Of a stretch of 64,000 nt of DNA, positions 35,079-43,856 are shown one piece after another; the first letter of the stretch is position 1, and every line of letters begins with the position of its first letter. This DNA comes from Actinomyces oris. GTDB taxonomy: Bacteria > Actinomycetota > Actinomycetes > Actinomycetales > Actinomycetaceae. A program made the translations under genes and the position numbers. The DNA lies in NCBI RefSeq assembly GCF_001937445.1, contig NZ_MSKS01000011.1, positions 31,551-95,550 on the forward strand. Reading direction: 5' to 3'. A model generated the notes under the pieces. The model did not search any database. It was given only the letters and a program-made list of their open reading frames with translations, and was not told the origin of the DNA.

Positions 35079-35103
35079 GTTTTGGGAAGTTTTTTCCCAA
35101 AAC
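35079..35103 (-). promoter_or_regulatory. Inverted repeat in the leader of the rloAB operon
   Basis: GTTTTGGGAA (35079-35088) and TTCCCAAAAC (35094-35103), a perfect 10-bp repeat with a 5-base spacer, centred about 38 bases before the rloA start. It could be an operator or a 5'-UTR hairpin that keeps the toxic pair silent. Confidence 0.55.
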
Positions 35104-35174
35104 TCAAAGCTCATAGCCCTGACCTCACTATTCGAGCGCCGAGGTTGAGGCAGCCGGGCTGCTATGACGAAGCG

Positions 35175-35217
35175 CCGGCCGGTCACCGTCGGCCCGAAGG
35201 CGGCGATGACCGGCCGG
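35175..35217 (-). terminator. Terminator of lysS
   Basis: CCGGCCGGTCA (35175-35185) pairs with TGACCGGCCGG (35207-35217) 29 bases past the lysS stop (minus strand). Confidence 0.65.
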
Positions 35218-35246
35218 AGCGGGAGGCTGCGGGAGGCCGAGTAGGG

Positions 35247-36920
35247 TCAGTTCCGCTTGACCAGGGGGAAGGTGATGGTCTCGCGGATGCCCTGACCGGT
35301 GAGCACCATGAGGAGGCGGTCGATGCCCATGCCCATGCCGCCGCTGGGCGGGAAGCCCTGCTCCATGGCCACCAGGAAGTCCTCGTCCAGGACCATGGCC
35401 TCGGGGTCACCCTTGGCGGCCGCGAGCGCCTGGGCCTCGAAGCGCTCGCGCTGGACCACGGGGTCGGCGAGCTCGGAGTAGGCGGTGGCGGTCTCGAAGC
35501 CGCGCACGTAGAGGTCCCACTTCTCGGTCAGGCCCGGCTTGCTGCGGTGGTAGCGGGTCAGCGGCGAGGTGTCCTCGGGGAAGTCGTAGACGAAGGTGGG
35601 CGCCCACAGCTTGTTGCCGACGAGCTCCTCGAAGATGTCCTCCACGACCTTGCCGGCCACGGCGTAGTCGTCGATCTCCAGGCCGATCTTCTCGGCGTGG
35701 GCGACCAGCTGCTCGCGCGGGGTCTCCACGGTGATCTCCTCACCGAGGGCCTCCGAGACGGAGGTGTAGAGGTCGATCTTGTCCCACTGGCCCGACAGGT
35801 CGTACTCGGTGCCGTCGGACAGCGTGACGACCTCCCCGCCCTCGGGCAGGTCGAAGGCGTCCCGGGCCGCCTGCTGAATGAGGTTGCGGGTCAGCTCGGC
35901 CATGCCGTCGTAGTCGGAGTAGGCCTCGTAGGCCTCCAGGGCCGTGAACTCCGGGGAGTGGGAGGAGTCGGCGCCCTCGTTGCGGAAGTTGCGGTTGATC
36001 TCGAAGACGCGGTCAACGCCGCCGACCACGGCGCGCTTGAGGTAGATCTCCGTGGCGATACGCAGGTAGAGATCCATGTCGAAGGCGTTCATGTGGGTGA
36101 TGAACGGGCGCGCGGCCGCCCCGCCGTGAATGACCTGCAGCATGGGGGTCTCCAACTCCAGGTAGTCGCGGCGGAAAAAGTTCTCGCGGATGGAGCGCAC
36201 AACAGCGGCGCGGGTGCGCACCATGTCGCGGGCGGCGGGCCGGGTGAGCAGGTCGAGCTCACGACGGCGCACGCGCTGCTCCTCCGAGAGCGTCACCGCC
36301 TCGCCGGCCTCGTTGGTCCAGGTCTTGGGTAGGGGGCGCAGCGCCTTGGAGGCAATCCGCCAGGCGGGGATCTCGACGTCGTCGTCCCCGGCGGAGGCGG
36401 CCTCGGCGCCCTCGCGCAGGACCGGCTCAGCCATGACGGACAGCTCGCCGCGGCGCGAGGAGATGACGCGGCCGTGGACGAAGAGGTGGTCGCCCAGGTC
36501 GACGTCGGCCTTGAAGGCCGCGAGCGCGGTGTGGCCCTCGGCGGGCAGGGCCTTGGCCGAGAGCATGGCCTGCAGGGTGGTGCCGGCCCCGTCCTGAAGG
36601 GTGACGAAGCACAGGCGGCCGGTGTTGCGCAGGAAGACGACACGGCCGGCCACGCCGACGACGTCGTCGGTCTCCTGCCCGGCCTCGAGGTGGGCGTAGC
36701 CCTCGCGCACAGCGGCGATGGTGGTGGTGACGGGCACGGAGACCGGGTAGGGGTCCCAACCCTCGCTGCGCAGGCGCTCGCGCTTGCCGGCGCGGACCTC
36801 GAACTGCTCGCCCGGGCCCGGGTCGGCCTTGGGCTGCTTGGGCTGAGCCGACTTCTGCGGCTGGGTGCCGGCAGCGTCGGTGGCGGTCGGGTCGGGACTG
36901 GGGGTGCTCTCGTCTGTCAC
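35247..36920 (-). CDS. lysS: LysS, class II lysyl-tRNA synthetase
   Basis: 557 residues. The N-terminal Pro/Gln/Lys-rich tail (~45) precedes the OB-fold anticodon domain ([24 protein letters not shown] split by glycines) and the class II core. Motif 2 region is [18 protein letters not shown], the substrate loops include EAYSDY and [11 protein letters not shown], and motif 3 is [16 protein letters not shown] at the end. It charges tRNA-Lys. The start is a GTG with no ribosome site, but TAGACT seven bases before it could be a -10, so the mRNA may be leaderless. It sits near panC/panD, as in mycobacteria. Confidence 0.96.
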   Translation of the reverse strand: MTDESTPSPDPTATDAAGTQPQKSAQPKQPKADPGPGEQFEVRAGKRERLRSEGWDPYPVSVPVTTTIAAVREGYAHLEAGQETDDVVGVAGRVVFLRNTGRLCFVTLQDGAGTTLQAMLSAKALPAEGHTALAAFKADVDLGDHLFVHGRVISSRRGELSVMAEPVLREGAEAASAGDDDVEIPAWRIASKALRPLPKTWTNEAGEAVTLSEEQRVRRRELDLLTRPAARDMVRTRAAVVRSIRENFFRRDYLELETPMLQVIHGGAAARPFITHMNAFDMDLYLRIATEIYLKRAVVGGVDRVFEINRNFRNEGADSSHSPEFTALEAYEAYSDYDGMAELTRNLIQQAARDAFDLPEGGEVVTLSDGTEYDLSGQWDKIDLYTSVSEALGEEITVETPREQLVAHAEKIGLEIDDYAVAGKVVEDIFEELVGNKLWAPTFVYDFPEDTSPLTRYHRSKPGLTEKWDLYVRGFETATAYSELADPVVQRERFEAQALAAAKGDPEAMVLDEDFLVAMEQGFPPSGGMGMGIDRLLMVLTGQGIRETITFPLVKRN

Positions 36921-37023
36921 GTGAAGGAGTCTAACGGCGCCCGCCCTCCCCGGTCGCTCCCCGGGGCCCGACGACGCCCGATCCGCCTCCGATCCTGGTC
37001 ACACCGGGCGGCGGTTCCTCAGG

Positions 37024-38223
37024 TCAGGTCCAGGTGGGCACGACGGCGGCCCCGGTCACCGTTTCCTCACCCTTCCTGCCGCGGCGCACAGACACGCAGT
37101 ACTCGGCCGGGAACCAGGCGGGGCCCAGGGCCTCGCCCTTGACCGGAACCCGGCTCAGGCGCAGGGCGGTGCCGCGGGCCGTGGGGCGCTGCTCCCACTG
37201 GGGTGGTGTGCGAGTCAGGAAGGCGGAGAGCAGCCTGGTGTAGTCGGGCCCGAGGTAGCACCACGGGACCGGGATGGAGGGAAGCCCGCTCAGGATGACG
37301 CCGTCGGCGGCCAAGGACTGGGGCTGCTCACCGTTGTAGTAGTGCGGTCTGACATCACCGGCGTAGGAGTACTTCCATCTATCGAGGACCTGCGCCCAGG
37401 CCAGGTCGGCGCCGAGCTCGTCACAGGTCTCGAGCAGCAGCTCGTGCAGGAGGTCCAGGTCACTGACGCTGAGGGGCGCCAGCCCGGCCACCCACTCAAC
37501 CATGTACATGCCGTGAGGATCCTCCTCGCGGGCAAAAAATGTCGCCGTACTGATCGGCGCAGGTCCGGTCAGGAAGACCCCGACGTCGTCGACGTACCTG
37601 CGATCATCGGCGGCCTCGATCGTGGCCTCGTTCAGTGGCAGCATGCGAGCCTGGCCAGTGTACTCGGTGGGGCTCCAGTGCGGGGCCACCCGGGAGATGG
37701 CGCGCATCCAGGCCTCGACCGGATCGGGGCAGACGGACTCGCGCACATAGGCCCGCATCTTGACCACCTGAACGTCCTCGTCGAGCCGCTCCCAGTCCTT
37801 CTCGTAGACGTCGGGATTGAAGTCGGGTGCGGGCGGGGCTCCCTGCGGCCGCACCACGCGCTCGAAGAACAGGGCCACGACGCCGTCGTTCCAGCGGGCG
37901 AGGGTCTGCGCCGGCGCCAGGGCCCTCTTGGTGGCCGAGCTGCCTCGGAACCAGCTCTTGGGCCAGGTGAGCCGGTAGCAGTAGGGCAGATCGGGGTAGC
38001 CGGAGACCTCCTTGACGTAGTCGACGAAGTCGAGCTGCACGTCCAGAGAGGTCTCCTCCAGCTCGAGGACCAGCAGGCGACCGTCGCGGAGGCGGAGGTG
38101 GGTTCCGTCCCCGTCGTTGCCCTCGACGGTGAGGTCCGGCAGCGCCGTGCGCACGCCCTCGATCGTCAGCTCTCGGGTGGTGTAGAGCTCGTAGATGTCC
38201 TCGTCCTTGATCTGCCCCAGCAT
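37024..38223 (-). CDS. Protein of unknown function, 399 residues
   Basis: I do not recognise a family. The protein is acidic, soluble, and evenly composed, with no signal peptide or membrane span. It has an N-terminal part rich in beta strands (DGTHLRLRDGRLLVLELEE), a Trp/Tyr-rich middle (YCYRLTWPKSWFRG, WKYSYAGDVRPHYYNGEQ) and a C-terminus with PVKGEALGPAWFPAEYCVSV. Coding quality looks good throughout. It replaces the mycobacterial Rv3600c (coaX) position between panD and lysS. Its look recalls contact-dependent immunity proteins, but I have no motif to support that. Confidence 0.6.
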   Translation of the reverse strand: MLGQIKDEDIYELYTTRELTIEGVRTALPDLTVEGNDGDGTHLRLRDGRLLVLELEETSLDVQLDFVDYVKEVSGYPDLPYCYRLTWPKSWFRGSSATKRALAPAQTLARWNDGVVALFFERVVRPQGAPPAPDFNPDVYEKDWERLDEDVQVVKMRAYVRESVCPDPVEAWMRAISRVAPHWSPTEYTGQARMLPLNEATIEAADDRRYVDDVGVFLTGPAPISTATFFAREEDPHGMYMVEWVAGLAPLSVSDLDLLHELLLETCDELGADLAWAQVLDRWKYSYAGDVRPHYYNGEQPQSLAADGVILSGLPSIPVPWCYLGPDYTRLLSAFLTRTPPQWEQRPTARGTALRLSRVPVKGEALGPAWFPAEYCVSVRRGRKGEETVTGAAVVPTWT

Positions 38224-38306
38224 GCTTCCGGACTTTATCGGAGCACGGCGGTGTGGGGGCGGTTCGGGATGGCCTGGTAGGGCGGCGGCCCCGGCGCGCG
38301 GAGAGG

Positions 38307-38741
38307 TCAGGCGCGGGCGTCGGTCAGGGGGATGCCGGTGGGCCGCAGGCCTTGGAGGCGGGCGACGTCGGAGTCGGCTGGGATCTGGCCGGGGTCGGTG
38401 CCCCGCTCCACGATCCGGTTGGCCGCGTCGACGAAGACGACCCGGGGCAGGTAGGTGCGGGCCTCGGCGTCGGACATCTGGGAGTAGGCGATGAGGATGA
38501 CGACGTCTCCGGGGCTGACTAGGTGGGCGGCGGCGCCGTTGACGCAGATCTCGCCGGCGCTGCGCTCGCCGGGGATGACGTAGGTGGACAGGCGGTTGCC
38601 GTTGGTGCAGTTGCAGATGTCGACGCGCTCGCCGGGCAGCAGGTCGGCGGCCTCGAGCAGGGCGATGTCCACCGTGATGGAGCCGACGTAGTCGAGGTCG
38701 GCCTGGGTCACGGTGGCGCGGTGAATCTTGGACGTCATCAT
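38307..38741 (-). CDS. panD: PanD, aspartate 1-decarboxylase (pyruvoyl proenzyme)
   Basis: Decarboxylates aspartate to beta-alanine for pantothenate synthesis. From the ATG at 38741 it has 144 residues. The self-cleavage Gly-Ser is in DYVGSITVD, giving the pyruvoyl group on the Ser; a Lys/His-rich start ([15 protein letters not shown]), [13 protein letters not shown] and [18 protein letters not shown] are family segments. The insertion CNCTNGNR brings two cysteines not usual here. Starts at 38762, 38741 and 38738 are all possible and none has a strong ribosome site. It pairs with panC next door. Confidence 0.93.
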   Translation of the reverse strand: MMTSKIHRATVTQADLDYVGSITVDIALLEAADLLPGERVDICNCTNGNRLSTYVIPGERSAGEICVNGAAAHLVSPGDVVILIAYSQMSDAEARTYLPRVVFVDAANRIVERGTDPGQIPADSDVARLQGLRPTGIPLTDARA

Positions 38742-39069
38742 CGTCCGGGTGCGGGAGCTCATCGCCGCACAGCGTAGACGGCGCCGGGCCGGGCGCACTG
38801 TACGGTGCGGCACAGGGTGAGCGACCTGACAGGCTGGGCTGACCGGCGCGCTCAGGGGCGGGCTTGCGCGGGGCGCTCAGGACCCTGCGGAGCTGCGCCG
38901 GCCCGCCGGTCCCCGAGAACGCGCCGACGGGCGCCGGGTCTGTCGCTTGAGGGTGCGTCCTCGGGGACGCGTGTGCGTCCTCGCGCGGGGCCGGAACGGC
39001 TTGCGGCGCCAGGGCTCGCGCAAGTGCCCGGACGGGCCGGGCGCCCAGGGCGAGTCTGAGTAGGACCGT

Positions 39070-40074
39070 TCAGGGGCACAGGTCGATGAGGGTGTTGTCG
39101 ATGAGGCGAGTGGTGCCCACGCGCGCGGCGACGGCCAACAGACCCACGGCGGGCAGTTCCTTCCCCTCATCCTCCCCCGCAGGCTCGCTGCGCGGCAGGC
39201 CGAGGCCGGCGCCCGTCAGGTCCTCGAAGCTGTCCGGGGCGACGAGGGCCACGTAGTCGATCTCAACGCCGTCGGCCGCCTCCAGGGAGGCCAGGGCGGC
39301 CTGGCGGATGGCGGCGGGGTCGGGCCGAGAGCCGGTGGCCTGCGCGGCGGCGTCCCGGCCGGCCTGGAGCGCGCGGGACAGGGCCAGGGCCTGGCGGCGC
39401 TGCTCGGGGCTGAGGTAGGCATTGCGCGAGCTCATGGCCAGGCCGTCGCTCTCGCGGCGGATGTCGACCGGCACGATCTCCAAGGGGACGGCGAGGTCAC
39501 GCACCATGGACTCGATGATCGCCAGCTGCTGGGCATCCTTACGGCCGAACAGCGCCCAGCGCGGGGCGGTCAGGTGCATGAGGGTGAGCACCACCTGGCA
39601 CACGCCGGCGAAGTGGGTGGGGCGGGTGCGCCCCTCCAGGACGGTGGCGATGGGGCCGGGGTCGATGCGCACCGCCGGCTGCCCGCAGGGGTAGATGACC
39701 TCCGGGGTGGGGGCGAAGACGATGAGCCGTCCCACACCGAGGGTGCCGTCGGCGCCGGTAAGGGTGCGGGCCAGTCCGGCCAGGTCTCCCTCGAGGTCGC
39801 GCGGGTAGGCGTCGAGGTCCTCGGTGGGGGCGAACTGCAGGGGGTTGACGAAGATGGTGACCACGACGGTGCCGGCCGGCCCGACGCGACGGGCGGCCTC
39901 GCGCACGAGGTCGAAGTGGCCCTCGTGAAGGGCGCCCATCGTCATGACGACCGCCCGGGGGTCGGGGGCCTCGGCCAGGGCGGCGGCGAGGTCGGCGCGG
40001 CTGCGGGCCAGGACGGTTGCGGCGCTGGCGGATCGGGGGGCGGGAACGGGCGTCGGTGCGGGTTCAGTGCTCAC
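39070..40074 (-). CDS. panC: PanC, pantothenate synthetase
   Basis: Joins pantoate and beta-alanine with ATP, the last step of vitamin B5 synthesis; its beta-alanine comes from PanD. Motifs: MGALHEGHFDLVREA (HIGH-like), VFVNPLQFAPTEDLDAYPR across a conserved Phe, THFAGVCQVVLTLMHL, FGRKDAQQLAII and the KMSKS-like MSSRNAYLSPEQR. I prefer the GTG at 40074 (VSTEPAPT); the frame extends to 40125 but that part adds only 17 ill-conserved residues. The gene has ~335 residues, slightly longer than usual owing to an Ala/Pro N-terminus. Confidence 0.94.
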   Translation of the reverse strand: MSTEPAPTPVPAPRSASAATVLARSRADLAAALAEAPDPRAVVMTMGALHEGHFDLVREAARRVGPAGTVVVTIFVNPLQFAPTEDLDAYPRDLEGDLAGLARTLTGADGTLGVGRLIVFAPTPEVIYPCGQPAVRIDPGPIATVLEGRTRPTHFAGVCQVVLTLMHLTAPRWALFGRKDAQQLAIIESMVRDLAVPLEIVPVDIRRESDGLAMSSRNAYLSPEQRRQALALSRALQAGRDAAAQATGSRPDPAAIRQAALASLEAADGVEIDYVALVAPDSFEDLTGAGLGLPRSEPAGEDEGKELPAVGLLAVAARVGTTRLIDNTLIDLCP

Positions 40075-40156
40075 GTGCCCCACGCTAGTCGCCCCACTGG
40101 GCGGTACCGAATCCGCCGGTCGCAAGCTGGCACGGGAAGGTGAAAGTGTCCACGGT

Positions 40157-40268
40157 GGCGACTTTTCCGAGCCGAATCCGAGAACCGAAGCCGTCTGGAT
40201 TCGCGTTTCCGCAGGTCAGAGGGGCCGGCCTGAAGGAGAGGCTGCCCGCGGCCGGCGGAAAAGTCGCC
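40157..40268. repeat. 112-bp element with 13-bp terminal inverted repeats
   Basis: GGCGACTTTTCCG (40157-40169) and CGGAAAAGTCGCC (40256-40268) match perfectly around ~86 bases with no gene. It looks like a MITE or a paired operator. It lies upstream of panC, next to another repeat, in the 474-base gap between panC and the DUF2520 gene. Confidence 0.55.
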
Positions 40269-40336
40269 AAAATTGACAGATTCGCCTTGATGGCTCCCTC
40301 AAGGCCGGAGACGGCGAACGGCACAGCCGCACGGGA

Positions 40337-40434
40337 ACGTACTTGTCTTTCGAGGACTGCGTCATCCCACAGACGACTGGAGTCCGAACCACGCCGCCTG
40401 TAGGAGAAGTACGTCCTGGAGGGAGAACGCAGTC
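40337..40434. repeat. Palindromic repeat family, copy C
   Basis: Shares the ACGTACTT...CGAGGACTGCGT arm and the internal GACGACTG of copies A and B (17562, 18613), and ends with ACGCAGTC (40427-40434) facing GACTGCGT (40355-40362). It is more diverged than A and B are from one another. Confidence 0.55.
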
Positions 40435-40548
40435 ACCGACCCCCACCGCCCTGCACCACTACAAGAGCCGGCGAGGATCGTCGCTCCACTGACCGGATCC
40501 CGGCTGCCCGCGGCGCCGCCAGGGGCGCGAGCATGAGAGCATCGGGGC

Positions 40549-41535
40549 ATGAGCGACATCGATGGCACGGGTCCAGGTGCGGGCGGCGACGAGCACGCGG
40601 GCCGAGTCCCGGCCGCCCCTGCCAGCCCGAGCAGGCCGGGTCGGCTGGGCGTCGGCATCATCTCCGCCGGGCGTGTCGGGGCGGTCCTGGGCTGCGCGCT
40701 GCGGGCGGTGGAGCACCAGGTCGTCGGCGTCCACGCGGTCTCGGAGGAGTCGCGCGAGCGCGCCGAGCTGCTGCTGCCCGGTGTGCCGGTCCTGGAGGTC
40801 GAGGAGATCGTCGAGCGCGCCGAGCTGGTGCTGCTGGCCGTCCCCGATGACGCGCTCGAGCCGCTCGTCCAGGGCCTGGCGGACCTGGGGCGCTGGCAGC
40901 CGGGCCAGCTGGTCGCCCACACCTCGGGGCGCTACGGCGCCGCCGTGCTCGCGCCGGCTCAGCGCTGCGGGGCGATCCCGCTGGCGATCCACCCGGCGAT
41001 GACCTTCTCCGGGTTCTCCACGGATGTGGCCCGGCTCGTCGGCTGCCCGATGGCCGTGACCGCGCCGGCCGCGGTGCTACCGATCGCGCAGGCGCTGGTG
41101 GTCGAGCTCGGAGGGGAGCCCTTCGTCCTGGAGGAGTCGGCGCGCCCGGCCTACCACGCGGCCCTCGCCCACGGCGCCAACCACCTGCTGACCGTGGTGA
41201 CGCAGGCCGTGCGGGTGCTGGCGGCCGCAGGGGTCGAGGACGGTGCGGCCACGCTCGGCCCCCTGCTCACGGCGGCCCTGGACCGGGCCCTGCACGAGGG
41301 CGAGTCGGGTCTGACTGGGCCGGTCTCCCGGGGGGACGCCGGAACGGTGGCCGCCCACCTGGAGGCACTCTCCTCGCTGCGCGACAGCCAGGGGCGGGGT
41401 CTCGACGACGTGGTCGCCTCCTACCGGCAGCTGGCCGCCGCTACCACTGAGCGTTGCGAGGCCACCGGGCGCCTGACCGCCGAGCAGGCCCTGCGTCTGC
41501 GCGAGCTCCTGGACCCGGAGCAGGCCGAGGGCTGA
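40549..41535 (+). CDS. Rossmann-fold DUF2520 protein
   Basis: 328 residues. The N-terminal dinucleotide-binding domain shows GVGIISAGRVGAVLGCALR (about 34-52) and VLLAVPDDALEPLV; the C-terminal helical DUF2520 domain has HPAMTFSGF, RPAYHAALAHGANHL and TGPVSRGDAGTVAAHLEAL. This family accompanies panC in actinobacteria (Rv3603c in M. tuberculosis) and resembles 6-phosphogluconate/ketopantoate-type dehydrogenases; its reaction is not established to my knowledge. Unlike the usual order, here it is on the opposite strand to panC and to the PH genes. Its stop abuts the stop of the PH gene with no gap. Confidence 0.88.
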   Translation: MSDIDGTGPGAGGDEHAGRVPAAPASPSRPGRLGVGIISAGRVGAVLGCALRAVEHQVVGVHAVSEESRERAELLLPGVPVLEVEEIVERAELVLLAVPDDALEPLVQGLADLGRWQPGQLVAHTSGRYGAAVLAPAQRCGAIPLAIHPAMTFSGFSTDVARLVGCPMAVTAPAAVLPIAQALVVELGGEPFVLEESARPAYHAALAHGANHLLTVVTQAVRVLAAAGVEDGAATLGPLLTAALDRALHEGESGLTGPVSRGDAGTVAAHLEALSSLRDSQGRGLDDVVASYRQLAAATTERCEATGRLTAEQALRLRELLDPEQAEG

Positions 41536-43290
41536 CTATGAGGGTTTCCCGGCCCGGGTGGCGGCGACGGCGCGCGCGAGCCACCGGTCGAGCTGCTCGG
41601 CACGGGCGCGGCGCAGCGCGCACTCACTGATCCGCGCCGCCAGGGCCTTGGCGTCGGCGGCATCGAGGTTGGTGATCGAGGCGGGAACCTCACGGGCGAC
41701 CATGTCGAAGCCGATGGCGGCCAGGCTGCGCCGGCGCGCCAGCGGCCCCTGACGCACGCGCAGGGACTGGATGCGCTCGTAGGGGAAGACGGCCACTCGC
41801 CGCCGCCAGCGGCCGTGGCGGATGATGACGCAGGTGTCGGTGAGGATGACGGCCGCGCGCCGCCAGGTCAGGGGGCGGAAGATCCGCCCGCGGCGGCTGA
41901 TGCGCACGAAGCCGCGCTCCGCCGAGCCCGCCGGGGCCTGCGGATCGCCGACGCCGTCATCGTCGCGGCCGGTGAGGGCCTGGGCGAGCAGCCTGTCCGG
42001 GTCGGGCACGCCCAGGTCGGGAACCACGAGCCACAGCGCGCGCAGGGCGGTGTCGCGCGTCCCCACAGGCAGCAACAGGTTGCTGGTCTGCCGGTTCTGC
42101 CCGTCCTGGGACCGGTCCTCGCGGCCGGCCACGGTGACATTCACCTTCCACCAGTCCTTGCCGCGCCACAGGATCGGCTGAGCGATCCCGACACCGTGGA
42201 CCCGCCCGGGCGGGAGCGTGCGGGAGGTGTCGGAGGTGAGCCCGTAACGCATGCGGATACCGCTGGGAGTGGCGGCGGCCTGGAAGTTCCAGGCGTTGTT
42301 GAATCGGGACCATGCCAGGGACACGACACCAGCGACCGTGCTGACGAAGGTGGTCGCGATCGCGAGCACCCCGCCCCTGGGCGGGTCACCGATGGCGTAG
42401 GCGACGATGCCGGCCACGATCAGGGTGATAGGCGGGATGAGAGACATGTAAAGGAGGACGCTGCGCAGCAGGGATCCCAGGAGGGTGGCACCGTCAACGC
42501 TGTAGAGCGGGTGCTCCTGGAAGTGGGAGGCCCACAGGCCTGGGGAGCGCGGCGCGGAGGCGGCCTTTGAGTCGGCGGCCCCTTCGGGCGTGAGGCCCTC
42601 GGGTCGGGAAGCGGACACGGCGTCGCCGATGCTGCCGGTGTCGTCGCCCGCTGCGCTCGCCCCGACGGCGCCCTCCTCCGAAGCGGGACCGGGCAGGTCG
42701 ATGTGCCCAGCGGCCAGGTCGAGGATGCGGTCACGCAGGGCCTGGAGCTCGCGGGTGGTGAGGAACCCGATGACGACCCGCGAGTCCCGGCCACCGGCGA
42801 CCTCGACGGTCAGCCTCCCGACGCCGAAGACGCGTCCGAGCAGGGGGTGGACGACGTCGACGGACTGGATGCGCGGCAGACGGGCCGTGCGCAGCCTGCG
42901 GCTGAGGATGCCCGAACGCAGGTAGACGCCGTCGGCGTCCACGGCGTAGGCACGCCACCACCAGCTGAGTAGCCCGAGCCCCACCCACAAGGCGAGGAGC
43001 GCCACCAGGCCGAGCAGGTAGTAGCCGACCTGGCCGGCCAAGGAGAAGCCTTGCTCGGAGATGAAGCGGTAGGCGCGTTCCAGGTCGTCGAGGTTCTGAG
43101 CCATGACGAAGGCCAGGACGCCGGTGACGATCTTCCAACCCTCCAGCAGCGGCGTGATGAGCCTGACCCGGTGCCAGGTGAGGTTCTCGGGAAGGGGGAG
43201 GTCTCGGGAGGCGGCAGGCCCGTTGTCCCCCGGCGCGTCCGTCCTCGCCTTGCGGGCGGCCTCCGTCCCGCTGTCCCAGCCGGGGCTCAC
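41536..43290 (-). CDS. YdbT-like membrane protein with PH (bPH2) domains
   Basis: 584 residues from the GTG at 43290, which overlaps the upstream gene's stop (GTGA). Membrane spans at about 55-105 (VGYYLLGLVALLALWVGLGLLSW) are followed by a first PH-type unit (AYAVDADGVYLRSGILSRRLRTAR). A Pro/Ala/Ser-rich insert comes next, then two more spans (ITLIVAGIVAYAIG, ATTFVSTVAGVVSLAW). Second and third PH-like units follow (SGIRMRYGLTSDTSRTLP; TDTCVIIRHGRWRRRVAVFP). The pattern, three bPH2 units in a multi-span protein, is that of B. subtilis YdbT. It pairs with the YdbS-like gene beside it. It may affect envelope stress or bacteriocin resistance in relatives. Confidence 0.85.
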   Translation of the reverse strand: MSPGWDSGTEAARKARTDAPGDNGPAASRDLPLPENLTWHRVRLITPLLEGWKIVTGVLAFVMAQNLDDLERAYRFISEQGFSLAGQVGYYLLGLVALLALWVGLGLLSWWWRAYAVDADGVYLRSGILSRRLRTARLPRIQSVDVVHPLLGRVFGVGRLTVEVAGGRDSRVVIGFLTTRELQALRDRILDLAAGHIDLPGPASEEGAVGASAAGDDTGSIGDAVSASRPEGLTPEGAADSKAASAPRSPGLWASHFQEHPLYSVDGATLLGSLLRSVLLYMSLIPPITLIVAGIVAYAIGDPPRGGVLAIATTFVSTVAGVVSLAWSRFNNAWNFQAAATPSGIRMRYGLTSDTSRTLPPGRVHGVGIAQPILWRGKDWWKVNVTVAGREDRSQDGQNRQTSNLLLPVGTRDTALRALWLVVPDLGVPDPDRLLAQALTGRDDDGVGDPQAPAGSAERGFVRISRRGRIFRPLTWRRAAVILTDTCVIIRHGRWRRRVAVFPYERIQSLRVRQGPLARRRSLAAIGFDMVAREVPASITNLDAADAKALAARISECALRRARAEQLDRWLARAVAATRAGKPS

Positions 43291-43856
43291 AGCCCGGCCA
43301 TCCTCTCCTCGCCGCGCTGGGACAGGACCTGGCGCAGGCGCTCCGCCTCGGCCACCGGTAGCCCGTTGATCGTGGCGTCGGTGCTGGCCGAGGCCGTGTG
43401 GAGCCTGACCTCGGCGATGCCCAGCCAGCGGGCCAGCGGCCCCTGGGAGGTGTCCACGAACTGCATGCGCCCGTAGGGGGTGACGGTGATGGAGCGGAAC
43501 ATGACGCCGTGGCGCCACAGGAGGTGGTTGTCCGCCAGGGCATAGCCCATGGCCCGCACCTGGCGCGGAATGAGCCAGAGCTGCCAGACGAACAGCACCG
43601 CGAAAATCCCCGCCGGGATGAAGTATCCGGAGGAGACGAGCACCCCGGGGACGGCGAAACCGATGATGACGACGGCGCAGAAGAGACCGACCCCCAGGAT
43701 GCGGGCGGTGATGAGGCGGGGCGAGACCGGGTGGAAGACGACGCCGTCAGGGGCGAAGGGGTCGGCGCCGGCGGTTCGCGCAGCCGGCTCACCGGCGCGG
43801 ACAGGTGCAGCAGGTGCAGCCGGGACGACGCCGGGGAGAGGGCCGGAACTGGTCAT
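43287..43856 (-). CDS. YdbS-like PH-domain membrane protein
   Basis: 189 residues. Two adjacent membrane spans (GVGLFCAVVIIGFAVPGVLV, YFIPAGIFAVLFVWQLWLI) precede one bPH2 domain (GYALADNHLLWRHGVMFRSITVTPYGRMQ, with the VDTSQGPLARWLGI hallmark). It overlaps both neighbours by four bases and forms the partner of the YdbT-like protein. Expected in the cell membrane with the PH domain inside. Confidence 0.87.
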   Translation of the reverse strand: MTSSGPLPGVVPAAPAAPVRAGEPAARTAGADPFAPDGVVFHPVSPRLITARILGVGLFCAVVIIGFAVPGVLVSSGYFIPAGIFAVLFVWQLWLIPRQVRAMGYALADNHLLWRHGVMFRSITVTPYGRMQFVDTSQGPLARWLGIAEVRLHTASASTDATINGLPVAEAERLRQVLSQRGEERMAGL

